Below, in pieces: positions 33,775-45,163 of a DNA stretch of 64,000 nt. The translations under genes were made by a program, and so were the position numbers. Within the stretch, counting starts at the first letter, position 1; each line of letters starts with the position of its first letter. The notes below the pieces were generated by a model. The model did no database searches and was not told the DNA's origin. It saw nothing but the letters and a program-made list of their open reading frames with translations. The stretch lies in assembly GCA_947646735.1 (NCBI GenBank), contig CANTFK010000961.1, positions 248,001 to 312,000 on the forward strand, in the 5' to 3' direction. The stretch comes from Peronospora farinosa. Taxonomy: Eukaryota; Oomycota; Peronosporomycetes; Peronosporales; Peronosporaceae.

Positions 33775-35800
33775 TTCGTATCAGTCTTGGCTTTTGAAAG
33801 CCGCAGAGCTGAGTGACCTTGTGTATGACAAGGAGCTACTTTCACTAAAGTATGCTCTTGTTAAGTTTTGTGTGCACCGAACCTTTTGTGGTTTATACGG
33901 ATCACGCATCACTACGGATCGCTATAAATTCACCGCACCTCTCGCCGAGAATGGCGAGATGGCTAACATTCTTCTCTGAATTTAATTCAAAATTGATTAT
34001 AAGCCGGGTAAGTCAAATGTCTTGGCTGACGCGTTATCGCGCAGACCAGACTTCGAGGCAAGACACCAGGAAAGTGTGTCTCGTGCGAAAGCACAAGGTT
34101 AGTCGTCAACACTGGCAGCCATGAAGGCCAACCATGTGACGAGCTCAATGGCCTCCGATATAGAGGAGTGCTACAAGAAGGACGCACATTGTCGCCTATG
34201 TTGGATCATTTTGGTGGACGAAAGGTTACCCTTCCGTCGCACCTCAAAGCGAAACTAAATCGCTTTAGTTACAGTGATGGCCTGTTATGGCATCAACTGT
34301 CACCCTGTGATCCCTTGAGAATCTATGTCCCTCCTGACACAGATCTAAAGACGATGATACTTCACGAGTGCCATGATGCGCCATCTAGTGGGCATTTGGG
34401 CCGTGATACGACATTCTTACGAGTGTCAGAGAAATTTTGGTGGCCCCAGCTATATCGGCGGGTGACCAACTATATTTGCTCTTGCGAAGAGTGTCAGCGC
34501 ATAAAGCCTGTACCTTCCAACAGAGCGCCACTAAGCCACTGCCGATTCCAACTGAATGTTGGAATTCGGTCAGTTGGACTTCATGTTTGGCTTACCGCCT
34601 GACCATAAAGGCAGGACGGGGCTCGTCGTCTCTGTAGATAGACTGAGCAAGATGGTGCATTTGGCACCATGTAGCACCAAGATTTCAGGAAAAGAGGCTG
34701 CCCTCTTGTTTCTGTATCACGTGTACCGACTTCACGAAATACCCGAATCCATAGTATCGGATCGGGATCCGCGTTTTACGTCAGGTTTTGGCGACATGTG
34801 TTTGAGCTGCTGGGTAGCAAGCTCCACATGTCAACCGCTGATCATCCCCAAACTGATGGCCAAACAGAACGAGCCATCGAGTCGTGGCGGATGTGTTGCG
34901 TACTGTAGCGACTCCTAAAGAATAAAGAAAGCAACACTGTTTTTAATAGCAAATTCACGAGTTGCCATTCGTGAATTTGCTATTAATAACAGTGTTCACG
35001 CCAGTACGGGTGAAACACCGTTTCACATTAACGGACTGCGCCATCCTCGGACACCATCGGGTTTGTGCACAGCCTGAGCCTTAGTGGGGGAGGGCCCCTC
35101 ACTTCGCTCGGTTCAAATGCCAAAAAGGACCAAGGTTGCCCTAGTGACACTGCTACTTTAGCAGTGGTCACGGCCCTTAGGTGTCAATGAGGAGGCACGG
35201 CAAGAAATGCCTGTGCTCTTTAACGATGACACTATCGAGTTATAAACAGCGCCGACCCATGACCGACCTCTTGGGGTAGCTGGGATGCTAAAAGCGTGAA
35301 TGAAGCTCAGCGCTTCGTGGATGAGCGATTAGCCATCACACGTAAAGTCAGTGACGCGATGGCAAGTGCACAGGACAAGCAAAAAAATATGCGGACCAAC
35401 ATGGTCGCAAAAACAATGAACACTTTAGTGTTGGGGACAAAGTGCTATTAAGTACTGCTACCCTACCTAAATATGCAATCTCTGTACTACCTGGTGGTAC
35501 TACTAAGCTATTGCCCCGATTCATTGGGACATTTAAGGTGTTCGCGGAGGTTGAAGACCTAAACTATTGTCTCAATCTCCCATCGTATATGAGGACGCAC
35601 CCCGTATTCCACGAGGGTCGTCTGAAACGGTATGTGGATCCACAAGAGATCACATATCTGCATCAGTCTAACGAGACCGATGATGACGTCAACTTTGAGT
35701 CGAGCGTCGTTGCCGAACTGGCCGAAAAATTTGAGTCGTCACAGTTTGCGAGAACAAGTAGCGTACCATCTCTTCTAAGAGCAACGCACGCACAGTAGCA
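33775..35800 (+). pseudogene. Ty3/gypsy element C, rest of RNase H and integrase
   Basis: Continues the element cut by the copia insertion. RNase H: KELLSLKYALVKF and, one frame off, FVVYTDHASLR (33852-34124). Integrase: HECHDAPSSGHLGRD and CSCEECQRIKPV (34168-34602), FMFGLPPDHKGRTGLVVSVD and SIVSDRDPRFTSGF (34556-34918), a damaged stretch with a perfect-looking hairpin, then EFAINNSVHASTGETPF, and the C-terminal domain in 35442-35798 (LLPRFIGTFKVFAEV, MRTHPVFHEGRLKRYV). Several stops and shifts. The boundary with the HEAT pseudogene is about 35735-35800. No LTR found. Confidence 0.87.
34933..34996. repeat. 28-bp inverted repeat with 8-base loop
   Basis: Arms 34933-34960 and 34969-34996 pair with one mismatch. 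The right arm is normal integrase coding sequence (REFAINNSV); the left arm is its inverted copy replacing the expected integrase sequence. It therefore arose by a local inverted duplication. Confidence 0.88.
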
Positions 35801-35925
35801 TCTTGACTTTCGTCTAAGGCTGGACAAGAATATGGACCAGATCATCGTAGTAGGAGCAGCCGATGAACTACAGCAAGCGACCAATATACTGAGCCAATCC
35901 TATTCTTACAGCCACAAACACGTCG
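35735..35925. repeat. Direct repeat flanking the HEAT remnant, copy 1
   Basis: Shares about 190 bases with 36997-37190, including tctcttctaagagcaacgca and gaccaatatactgagccaat, with scattered differences. Minus strand reads GLAQYIGRLL. Confidence 0.75.
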
Positions 35926-37240
35926 ATTGAAAGAGGGTATGTCGTCTTCAACGGGAGAACCACTACTGTAGCAAGGGGGGTCACCAATGATTGTAGTAAC
36001 AGCGCGACGAACCAGTGGGTTTTCGTCGTTGCACATGCGATCCAGCATACCACTGAGCTGAACACGTACGTCTCTATGTACATCGACCATCAGCAGAAGC
36101 GCCACATGTGCAATTCGTGGTGTGGGGCTTGAACTAATGCTAAGTCGGGTCGAACATCGGCACCAGTATCGTACCACTTCAACATCCGTCAGTGACAATA
36201 ACAGCATCTTCAACGCGTTCACTATGATATCCCATGTAGCATGATTTCGCTAATCGATAAACTCTCAAGTACATGCAGCACACCGCAAGCCATAATCCAT
36301 AAGGAAGACGCTTGCTAGCTCGGTCGCCATCAGTTGAGCTTGTTTCTCCCAAATTGCTGCATTCGTGCCGCGCGGACCGCCAGACAACCAAGAAACTGGA
36401 TCGTAAAGATGATGGTAGTTTCACCTTATCATCATAGTCGTGAATAGATGCAAACAAATTATGCAAAAACCGGCGTTCGGCGTACCTCTCCCCGCTTCTC
36501 CTCCATTGTTTCGATATCGTCCTGAAGTGCAGTGTTCCAAGCCTCGTTTGCCGGTAGTAGTTCCTCAAGCAGTTAGCCGCAATATCTCCTTATGAGTCAA
36601 ATGCGTGACTCACGGCCATTCATGCACCAAAACACAAAGGGTTCGGTCAAAATAAGATACATTTGGCAGCAATTCATAAAAATCAGCAGCATCGGCAAAT
36701 TTTTACATCCTTCGGCAGTTGTTGCACTACAGCTGCACAATTCTCCTCATTCAGCACAGTTTCGCATAAAAAATAGCAGTACGTCCAATGATTTTCTGAA
36801 TGCCAGCAACTGCTGCAAGTCCACCAGATTTGCACTTGTTGCACAACTGCACGGCCAAAAACGTTGTCAATATGCCAGCGGAATTTGTTGTTGGCATTAC
36901 CATACCCTGTGTCCACATAACGATCTGGTGAAACAACCACAGTGAAAAGAATCGGCTGTACTGAGATACGCAGAGCCTGGATGGCCGAAAAAACAGAGAC
37001 GTCACAGTTTCCGACGAGCAGTCACAGTAGCGTAGCATCTCTTCTAAGAGCAACGCAAGTACAGTAGCATCTTCACTTTCGTCGAAGGCTGGATAAGAAT
37101 ATGGACCAGCTCATCGTAGTTGGTACAATCGATGAACTGTAGCGAGCGACCAATATACTGAGCCAATGCTATTCTTTCAGCCACAAACATGTGACCCACC
37201 CTCGTGAATGTGATATCCATGGATGGATTCAAAGTCAACG
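35765..37240 (-). pseudogene. Decayed HEAT-repeat protein gene
   Basis: Minus-strand fragments in many frames read like HEAT repeats: LAQYIGRSLQFIDCTNYDEL (37044-37238), EELLPANEAWNTALQDDIET (about 36500), LLMVDVHRDVRVQLSGMLDR and NDENPLVRRAVTTIIGD (35842-36222). At least eight breaks. Repeats of this sort occur in phosphatase regulatory subunits, but I cannot name the parent gene. The two ends carry the same 190-base repeat. Confidence 0.45.
36997..37190. repeat. Direct repeat flanking the HEAT remnant, copy 2
   Basis: Partner of 35735-35925. Minus strand reads ALAQYIGRSL. Confidence 0.75.
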
Positions 37241-37790
37241 AGGATGACGTCAGTTGGGACTGAGCGTCATGGTGACGCTTCAGAAAGACGTCATCAGCGA
37301 GCTTAAATATTTTTTAAGCTCGCACGCAAGGATTCGCTTCCAAAGAGACGCGTATCCGATCTTATATATTTGATCAATTAATAGTTATATTTATATTTAG
37401 TTAAATTTCTATTAAATACAAGTGAGTCTTGAATTTACTAACTACCGCCCACTGCGCTTGAGAAGCTTAATAAGCTTCTTCGTGACGTAAGTGAGGTACT
37501 TCTAGTTGTTCGTTGCGCGGAACGCTCTAAGGTGGCCGGCAACAGTTTGGTTCGGCGCTTTAAGCGACCGACCAACGCAACCACCACCGCACGCGGAGGT
37601 AAGACGGTATAACCGCTTCCTCGCGCTGCTTTAAGGTGTGCCCGCACAGTACGTGGCAGCTTTTATACGAAGCGCCCGTCTACAATGGCCATGTCACAAC
37701 GTCGCGTGTGGAAAGCGCCCATGCCATTCATTAAAAATGGATTTCGATTATGTGTTGGATGATTCGTTGCAAGTGAGTAATTATTAGTGA
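37225..37790 (+). other. Possible gypsy LTR and gag-leader fragment
   Basis: Contains the inverted repeat gagcttaaa/tttaagctc near 37298-37321, an AT-rich TATA-like stretch (37360-37420) and then a plus frame starting LEKLNKLLRDVSEVLL. This is what the end of an oomycete gypsy LTR and gag start often look like, but no partner LTR or ends were found. Confidence 0.3.
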
Positions 37791-37898
37791 AATTAGTGGC
37801 TCGCCTTGCATATATAGGTCAGCTTGCTGTAGTTGTGCTGCAAAATACAAAGCAGCGTGCCATTGTCAATATAAATTTAGGAGCAATGTTATAGAAGT

Positions 37899-38216
37899 TG
37901 TAACGGGCTAAGGACCCGTTACCGTCTTACACTAGAAGGGCGTTGAGGAAACGCTCTGAATTAACTCGTAAATATAACTCTGTTTTATATTTGTTTTGTT
38001 TTAATTCGCATTAAGTGCGAATATGTTCCCTAGCTCATGGAAACCACTCAAAATGGAAGTCAATTTATTATTGGCTAATTATTGGCTCTGGCACCCCAAT
38101 AATAAACCAATAATAAAATGACGCACAGTATCCGCTAATCGGATACTGCCCTATGCCTGCTTATGTAATTATGTATTATCCCTATAACTACTCATGTAAT
38201 AGGTAGCCCCATTACA
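37899..38216 (-). repeat. Gypsy B 3' LTR
   Basis: 318 bp with ends tgtaacggg and ccccattaca, an inverted terminal repeat starting TG and ending CA. It holds three short perfect hairpins at 37900-37922, 38004-38022 and 38126-38148. It is called an LTR from ends and the adjacent purine tract; the partner is missing. Confidence 0.7.
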
Positions 38217-38232
38217 TCACCCCCCTGTTTAA
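38217..38232 (-). other. Gypsy B polypurine tract
   Basis: Minus-strand ttaaacaggggggtga directly before the LTR; it fixes the element's orientation as minus. Confidence 0.65.
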
Positions 38233-38328
38233 GTTTCGCTTACCTCAGCGTAAGCGCGAATCGCAGAAAGTTTCTTCTCGACCAACAGCGTTACTCCGAA
38301 CCTGCTCAGTAAGACGTAGCTGAGCAGC

Positions 38329-39645
38329 GTGGACCCTGGGCGTCCACGAAACAATGTCTCTGACAACCAAAACTGGGAACACCAAGCGACAATTCGTATA
38401 GAGCAGGCGCCACAGGTCATGGATGGGGACTTGAAACCGTGGCGCTTGTATGGACTTGAAGGTGCTGTCGAACCCGAGCCACTGGAGGTCATGAAGGACC
38501 TCTTCACGCGATAACGTACAGTGAGAGGCAAAGCGACGAACAACGCATATACCGATGATGCGTTGCAGAGATCTTGGTGTGCCTTCATCAGGCGCTGGAA
38601 CGCGAGTCGACGTGAAGGAACGTCCTTCACGTCCTGGTTAGACCATCGCGAGGTAACGCGTGATAGACACGCTATTGGCGACCTGAGCCGGCGCATCTGT
38701 CGTATGACTTGTGACGAGTATCACCTTTGTTACGTCCACTTTCGTGAGGGATGTCCAACGTGCAACATGGGCAGATCACGACCGGTCCGGCAGGAATGGG
38801 ACGACTTGGTGTGTTCGCGAGGCATACCCGATCATATTCGTCCATGGATTGCCCGTTATAAGAGAAGCCTTTCGGAGATCCAGGTGTCCGGGCTACGGCG
38901 AGTGAGAGCGCGTCCTTACGAACGCAGAGGAAGCTCAAGTAGCCGAGGTCGTCAACCGTATCATCCGTATGCTCCCGAGCCTCGTAATAGGTTTCGGTCT
39001 CGGAGTCGCTCGAGAGGTCGTCGTGGTTTCAATGCTCGCGAGCATTAAGGCTCGCGAGATCGGGTATGGAACCGGCAGCGTCGGTCGCGATCACCGTCTT
39101 TCTACAAGACTCATAGTCCTCGACCACGTCCGGGACATCTTGGGACAGCGTACTCGATAGCTCTCATGTATCGTCCGCCGGGGAATATCCCAACCAGCGA
39201 ACCCTGTAATGTTTCTCGACATGATTCTTCATGGGCACCGAGTCATTACTCGTCGCCTGGGGCTTGTGATCCTCGTGATCGACAATTCGGTCGACAATCC
39301 AGCGTCGCGCACCCGATGCATCAACTAAGGGAGGAGGCATCACGACGGAAGACCTCTGACGATGAGCGCCGATTCTCGCAATCGGGAGTCTGTACTGTCG
39401 AATAACGAGCCGCGCCTACTTCGCGCTGAAGCCGAGTAGTCGAAGAACGCCCCACTTGATGCTCGCGAGATGGATGAGAGAGCTCAAGATCGTGCGGTTG
39501 CTGCGACTGAGGCTGCTGAGCGAATTCGATGAGAGCAGCAGGTACTGGTTGAGCGCCTACGTCAACTTGAGACGACTGCGTTCGGAGGACTCCAGCAGAT
39601 CGATTCTGAACGCGATCGGGCAGGACTTGGTCCCAGTTGTCGTCA
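38329..39645 (+). pseudogene. Antisense ORF of gypsy element B (decayed)
   Basis: Plus-strand ORF between integrase end and 3' LTR of a minus-strand element. From ATG 38329 it reads MDPGRPRNNVSDNQNWEHQ and an acidic segment to TAA 38512, continues in frame from 38521 with WCAFIRRWNASRREGTSF, DHREVTRDRHAIGDLSRR and CYVHFREGCPTC, then an Arg/Ser-rich tract (RFRSRSRSRGRRGF) to 39048. After breaks, 39166-39405 is again Arg/Ser-rich and about 39465-39640 is a coiled coil (ERLRQLETTAFGGL). Read through its breaks it would be roughly 430 residues. It resembles element A's plus-strand ORF. Family unknown; a gag-like or regulatory accessory protein is possible. Confidence 0.55.
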
Positions 39646-39671
39646 GCGTCGTCGTCAAGGGATGTCGGATT

Positions 39672-40870
39672 TTAAGTCGGTACAGAAGAGAGTGGAAGAT
39701 TCGAAGGGAGATCCACCGGTAGGTAAGCCTTGAGGCGCCCGACATAGAGCGTCGGGTGCAAACGCATCGATGTAGGTATGTCTAGCGTGTAAGCGTCACC
39801 ATGCACCTCAACAACCCGAAATGGGCCAATATATCTTGGCGCTAACTTATTAGCGCCCAAATTCGTCACTGAGGTGTTCGGTAAACCACTTGTTGATAAC
39901 AATACTCTGTCACCTTTTCAAAATGTCAACATATTTTTTCGACCTCTTTTGTCTGCATTACCCTTTTGCTTGTCGACTGCCTCTTGTAACGCATCACGCA
40001 CAAATAGAGACGCGTGATTCCTTGTCGTAATAGCATAAAATTTGTTTACTGCAGCTGAACCGACAGGCGACAAATTCTCTTTAGGAGCAAATTTAGCCAC
40101 GGAAGACGCGATGGAATGCACCGCGTCAGAAGTCGATATGCCGCTGGCCACGAAATTACCAGTATCAGGTGCATCGGCAGCAACCTTATTCGCATCGTAA
40201 TCAATAATCAATAGTTTCGGCGGAATTCCATCGGTTGATACTCCCCCACCAAGCTTTGAGACAGGGTGCTCTGAAGCTGAGAGAGCAAGTAGCGCCGGAA
40301 CGCGAGGATGTCTCGCGTTATTCACGAAAAAGGGCGTCAACCCGGTTGACGCATCGACAGCATTGTTGATTGCAAACTTTGCAAGTGGAAGAAACGAATT
40401 CCATGACGAGAACGATGTTGCATAACTGCGCAAGACATCTTCAAGCACTCTGTTCACACGCTCCGTTTACCCATCCGTCTCTGGATGGGCCGCCGTAGAC
40501 ATAAGCAACCGCCTGTCTAATAGCTAGAATAACTCGACCCAGAAAGCCGAAGTGAAACGCGGTTCACGGTCCAAAACAATAGATTCTGGCAAGTCGTGAT
40601 GTCGAAAGATAAGATCAATGAAGATCTTCGCTGTCGTCTTCGCCGTAATGTTGGCGGAGACCGGAGCAAAATGCACCATTTTGCTGAATCGATCCACTAG
40701 AACCAATACGTCTGTGCGTTTCTGTTCATTCGGTGGAAGTCCAAAGATATAATCCATGCTGACCGAGCGCCAGGCTTCCGTAGCAATCGGAAGCGGACGC
40801 AATGGGGCTTGTGAAGACGGCGCGGGCTTCACACGCTGACAGGTTTCACAGGAGTGCACCCATTTCTGGA
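39672..40870 (-). pseudogene. Gypsy B integrase
   Basis: Zinc-binding end: HEFHDSPAGGHLGREK and, after a break, CETCQRVKPAPS. Core: YIFGLPPNEQKRTDVLVLVD, SIVLDREPRFTSAF and ERVNRVLEDVLRS give the D, D and E positions. C-terminus: KRGRKNMLTF, LAPRYIGPFRVVEV and LYVGRLKAYLPVDLP. Broken at least three times. Confidence 0.87.
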
Positions 40871-41780
40871 TGTACTAATACATTCGCGGCCAGAAAAATA
40901 CGCGAGAAATAGCCGCAAACGTCTTTTCGCGACCCAGGTGTCCGCCAGCTGGGCTGTCGTGAAATTCATGAACCAATCGGGCTCGAAGGTCGTCATCAGC
41001 AGGGATGACGAAACGCGGGAAATCAAAGACGTTCATCGTGTACGTCAGCAGCGGACCGTCAAGCGCGTAACGCTTGATCTTGCCGTGTGTCGGTTTCGTC
41101 AACTTCGCGAGTAATTTTTCGCTCGGGTCCCTGAGATATTTGATGATTCCTGCATAGAAGGAATCATTCGCGTAGGATTCAGCGATCTGAGTTCGGATCG
41201 ACAGCACGGGGGTCGAAATCATCGCATTGAGCCCCAGCTCACTACAACACGCACAGACATCTTCGTCGTCATCAACATCCTCCGTTTGATGACCCATGTC
41301 GCGCCAAGGATCGTAATCAGGACGACGAGAAAGCGCGTCAGCGAGAATGTTATTTTTTCCAGGCTTGTAATGCACCACAAAATTATATTCGGCAAAAAAT
41401 GACAACCACCGTGCCATACGCTGGGACAAGTGAGGAATCTTGACGGCGGTACGCAATGATGCGTGATCTGTGTAGATAAAAAACATCTCTTCGCCGAGCA
41501 AATATACTCTAAACTTAATTAGCGCGTAACGCATAGCCAAAAGCTCCTTGTCGTGTACCGGATAATTTTTCTCGGCAGGTTTTATCTGTCGTGATTGAAA
41601 ACTCACGACGCGCTCTCGACCCTCGTCATTAAATTGCATGAGGGCACATCCGATAGCGAAATTTCTCGCGTTACATACGACGTGGAATGGCTTGGAGTCA
41701 TCAGGTAGCATCAGCACTGGTGCCTCGGACAAGCTCTTCTTTACGGAGTCGAAGGCAGATTGATGTTCTGGCGTCCATAA
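40871..41780 (-). pseudogene. Gypsy B RNase H and linker
   Basis: Open from 41732: PVLMLPDDSKPFHVVCNARN (the usual catalytic Asp of the VVCDA motif is Asn here), HDKELLAMRYALIKFRVYLL, FFIYTDHASLRTA and NILADALSRRPDYDP, then a linker into the integrase zinc domain. Confidence 0.87.
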
Positions 41781-43135
41781 CTATACTGCGTCTTTCTTGA
41801 GCAAAGTCGATAATGGCTGAATTAGCTCAGCATAGTTCTTCGTATACTTATGCAAGTAATTCGCCAGACCGAGCCATTGACGTAATTCATGTTGGTTCCT
41901 GGGCGTTGGCCAGGAACAGATCGATGAGCTCTTCTCATGATCAGCGCAGACACCTTCCTTGCTAACGTAGCAACTGAGTACTGTAATCTCGGGAGCGCAG
42001 AAGACACACTTCTTCAAATTCGGATACAATTTATTCTCGCGCATAAATCTAAACACCTGCTTCAAGTGTCGAAGGTGTACCTCCGTAGCGCTAAGCTTTT
42101 GCTCAGCGCGGCTGTGAACAAAAATGTCGCCAATGTACCTCGGTGCAAAGTCGTGGAGTGGACGAAGTACTTGTGTCACCATCTGATTGAACGTATCTGG
42201 AGCATTCATAAGACCTTGTGGCATGACTAACCACTCCCAAAGAATTCCGCTTGGGGTGCTGACCGCAGTGAACGGAATGTCACTGTCCCTCATGGGGATC
42301 TGATAGAAACCATCTGTCAGATCTATGGCGCTGTAGATCTCGCTCCCAGACATGGTAATTTATACCTTGTCTTTTTCGAGGGATAGGCGTTTTAGCCGGG
42401 ATCGTGGCGTCATTCAGCTTGTTGAAGGCGTGCACAATGTGCCAACCGCCGGTGGCTTTTTTCACACAGAAAGTCGGGCTCGAATGTGGCGAGATACTCT
42501 CGCGGACATGGCCAGCCTTGCGGCGACCCTCGAAAAATTCATCGATAGCGATGACTTGATCGCGCGGTAACGGCCACTGCCGTGTCACACAATATTTCGA
42601 TCCTGGCACGAGATCTATCTCGTGCCGCACACCACGATCCGCCGGAAGCTCAGCTGAAAATTCTCCGGGAATTATCGGCGTACTCACGGGCGATATTGTA
42701 TACAGGGTTGCCCGAACACGAAGAGCATCACAAGACTGTGCCGCGAAGCTTTCTTCGCGCGCTGATTTAGGCTCATCGCTCTTCGGGCGAGCCTCCAGAA
42801 CTTCTTCACTGGCTGCTTCTGTGGCTGAAACAATGCACACTTGCCCGATGTTGTCAGCCTTGAGGTCGTGAAGAAAATCTTTCCATGCAAGGTCTGGCAG
42901 AGATGTGATATCTGCAGCAGTGCACGGTGGGCTCGCTACCTCATTGTAGCGGCCACGATGTGGAGATCCCTCCATATATTCAAGCGCGCATACGGATTCC
43001 GTCACTACGGAATCAAATGCATCAGCATGTTGACGTGGATTGCGTCGTTTCGGTGATCGGCGTGCTCCTTTCTTGCGTTTTCTCTTGCGTCTCGAGCCCC
43101 TGCTCGAGAGAAGGACGGAAGCAGGTCTGAGTGCA
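41781..43135 (-). pseudogene. Gypsy B reverse transcriptase, catalytic Asp lost
   Basis: 42280-43005 holds the linker and fingers (KYCVTRQWPLPRDQV, SPTFCVKKATGGWHIVH). After a frameshift 41781-42353 gives AIDLTDGFYQIPM, WLVMPQGLMNAPDTFNQMV and RYIGDIFVHS at 42126-42137, where the first Asp of the expected YxDD is Gly. 5' of 43005 the frame is basic and degenerate; homology ends near 43135. Confidence 0.87.
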
Positions 43136-43960
43136 GCGATTTATTGAAAGTATCGTCGACGGCTTGGTGACAATGAGAAATGTCGAAGTTTATATGTTTT
43201 AATTGAACTGCCTATGACTGTGACTCACAGCTCAATCCAATATTAGGCTTATTAAATTACACGATGGGCTTTTCTTGTGCACATGATTTTTGTAGCCGAG
43301 TGATACCACTATCAGTCGATGAATTTGATCGGCATTGGTGTCTGGTACAGCTACGGCAGATGCATGTTGAGACTGCGCCAGTTGGAATGAATATGGCTTT
43401 GAAGATGATCGCAGACGTTTAAGACAATACCTTTCCCATCACAAGCATGGCTGCTTGACATGCCTTGGCTGTCCCAGAGGCCGGTATACGCAATTCTATG
43501 CAATTTCAGACACGTGGCCGGCCAAAGAGGTCGACACAGCGACTTCTATCACAGTTTGAGCATGTTGCCGCTGCTTTAATAACTTCTGTGTGATGCCGGC
43601 AATGTCGAATTTCCTAACAAATAGGCCAAAATGCCCCTGCCTGTTCTGGTCAAGAACTCGTCGTCGTCAAGCATTAGCAGCAGCAAAAAGCAGTAGATGT
43701 AGAAGCACTCGGTTAGAAGTTTAGAATTGACAAAAAATTATGACGTTTTAAAGTATTTTTGTATTAATGTAATTTCATTTGTCCATTTTAAATTTTGATT
43801 AATCAGATCTTGGGTAATTAGCAAGAAAGTACGGATAATTAGCGCTCCCCCAAAGTATTTGTATAATTTTTGCAAAAATTGACCGTCACTAAAGAAAGTA
43901 ATCAAAAAATTTTAAACAATGACTATCACGTCAATTTCAACCTAAGAAGTTCCTGTCAAC
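43136..43960. other. Boundary between transposon block and gene block
   Basis: No gene seen. AT-rich from 43720 on, likely the promoter of the gene at 43961. Confidence 0.4.
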
Positions 43961-45093
43961 ATGACGGACTCGTCTTCACTTGGCCGTGAGAGCGTCCCAA
44001 GTGACAAATCACCCAGAAACCCGGCTGAATCTACAACTTCACCACATGCACCATTGCCATTATATTCTGACAACAATAATAGTGATATTGACGGAGATAT
44101 GCGACGTCAAATGGGTCAACTGGTGGTTGACACCCAACAGCTTATTGACTCGCACTTGACGCTCTTTCGTGCTGGTCTCTTAGTGACCATCGTAACGTCA
44201 ATCACAGTTTCCATTAAACTCAGCGGTCTACTGAATAAAGTGAATAATGTCGAAGAAATATCGTCGTGGCAGTTTGCACGGCGAAAAAAGCTGCGAGTTC
44301 GGATGATCCGGCAGTCACGACAGGACCCAAGCATCTTTTACGTGTACCACACGCCGTTTCTGCGGCGTATACTTCTGCGAGATGAGTTGCCTCAGAATTT
44401 AGTTGGTGGTAGTGGAGAGACAAAGGAGAGTGACTTAATTGCTGTAAGGCCTTTTGGTGTGCAAGTTGATGAGAGCTCGGAAGAATGGGTCTGGTCGAAT
44501 TTTGTATCGTCGCACCGACCATTGACGATTCAATTGTTACGCCGGTAAGTATACGCTGTAAGAGAAAAGTACAAGTAGTGGTATAATTAACAAAGGTTTT
44601 TGTATATGATCGACAGGATTCAAGTCAATGGTAGCGAGAGTGTGGCGTCTTGTAATATTGCATTGACGACGGTGCGTTGGACGTAGGTTGTAAATTACGA
44701 GCTTATGGTACAACCTAAATGTTGGTTGTTTGTTGCAATGTGCAGCTGCCATTGGCAAGAGATTTTGCTAAAGAGTTGGTATCTCATGGATACGCTGAGT
44801 GTATTCCAGAGAATCTTGAAAACTACGACAATAGATCGTAAGTATCGAATGCTGACAATTGTAGCAATTCCGTGCTCATAATCTTAACATCTGCTCTCCT
44901 TAGAAACACGGCAATGTCAACGCTTGCACAGCGTCTCAAAACCCTCAAGGTGGCTCAAAAGCGTGCTCAGACTATGCAATATGGCATTTGGAAAGATTGG
45001 CAAGAAGAAAAACTGTCAGACCGCGTCATCTCTGCCAGCAAACGAGTTACCACCAAGGGATTGAAAAAGCTACTCGACAGTATTTGTCGTTAG
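43961..45093 (+). CDS. C3orf33-like membrane protein, four exons
   Basis: Spliced by hand: 43961-44544, 44617-44671, 44746-44837, 44904-45093; 921 nt, 306 residues, introns 66-74 nt, phases consistent. Seen: hydrophilic Ser/Pro-rich start, a membrane segment at about 67-88 (FRAGLLVTIVTSITVSIKL), a beta-rich middle with KLRVRMIRQSRQDPSIFYVY, then LPLARDFAKELVSHGYAE and a C-terminal helix with YGIWKDWQEE. The membrane anchor, OB-like middle and C-terminal GIWK resemble animal C3orf33, described as having an SNase-like/OB fold. The molecular function is not known to me. It ends 70 bases from the oppositely directed msrA gene. Confidence 0.6.
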
Positions 45094-45163
45094 CAATGCA
45101 AAGTTATTTCATTCAATGACAGTCTCAATACTGTTCAATTCTTCCTTATTATTGCCTTCACTT

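Larger units (their letters stand above)
37899..43135 (-). mobile_element. Ty3/gypsy element B, 5'-truncated, with antisense ORF
   Basis: Minus strand. From right: protease/RT linker (truncated near 43135), RT, RNase H, integrase to 39672, then an ORF on the opposite strand (38329-39645), purine tract, and one LTR at 37899-38216. No sense-strand gag and no 5' LTR remain. All coding parts carry breaks, so it is inactive. Confidence 0.8.

Noticed and set aside
35105..35116. tRNA B-box-like string
   Set aside because: No A box or cloverleaf around it; lies inside gypsy integrase.
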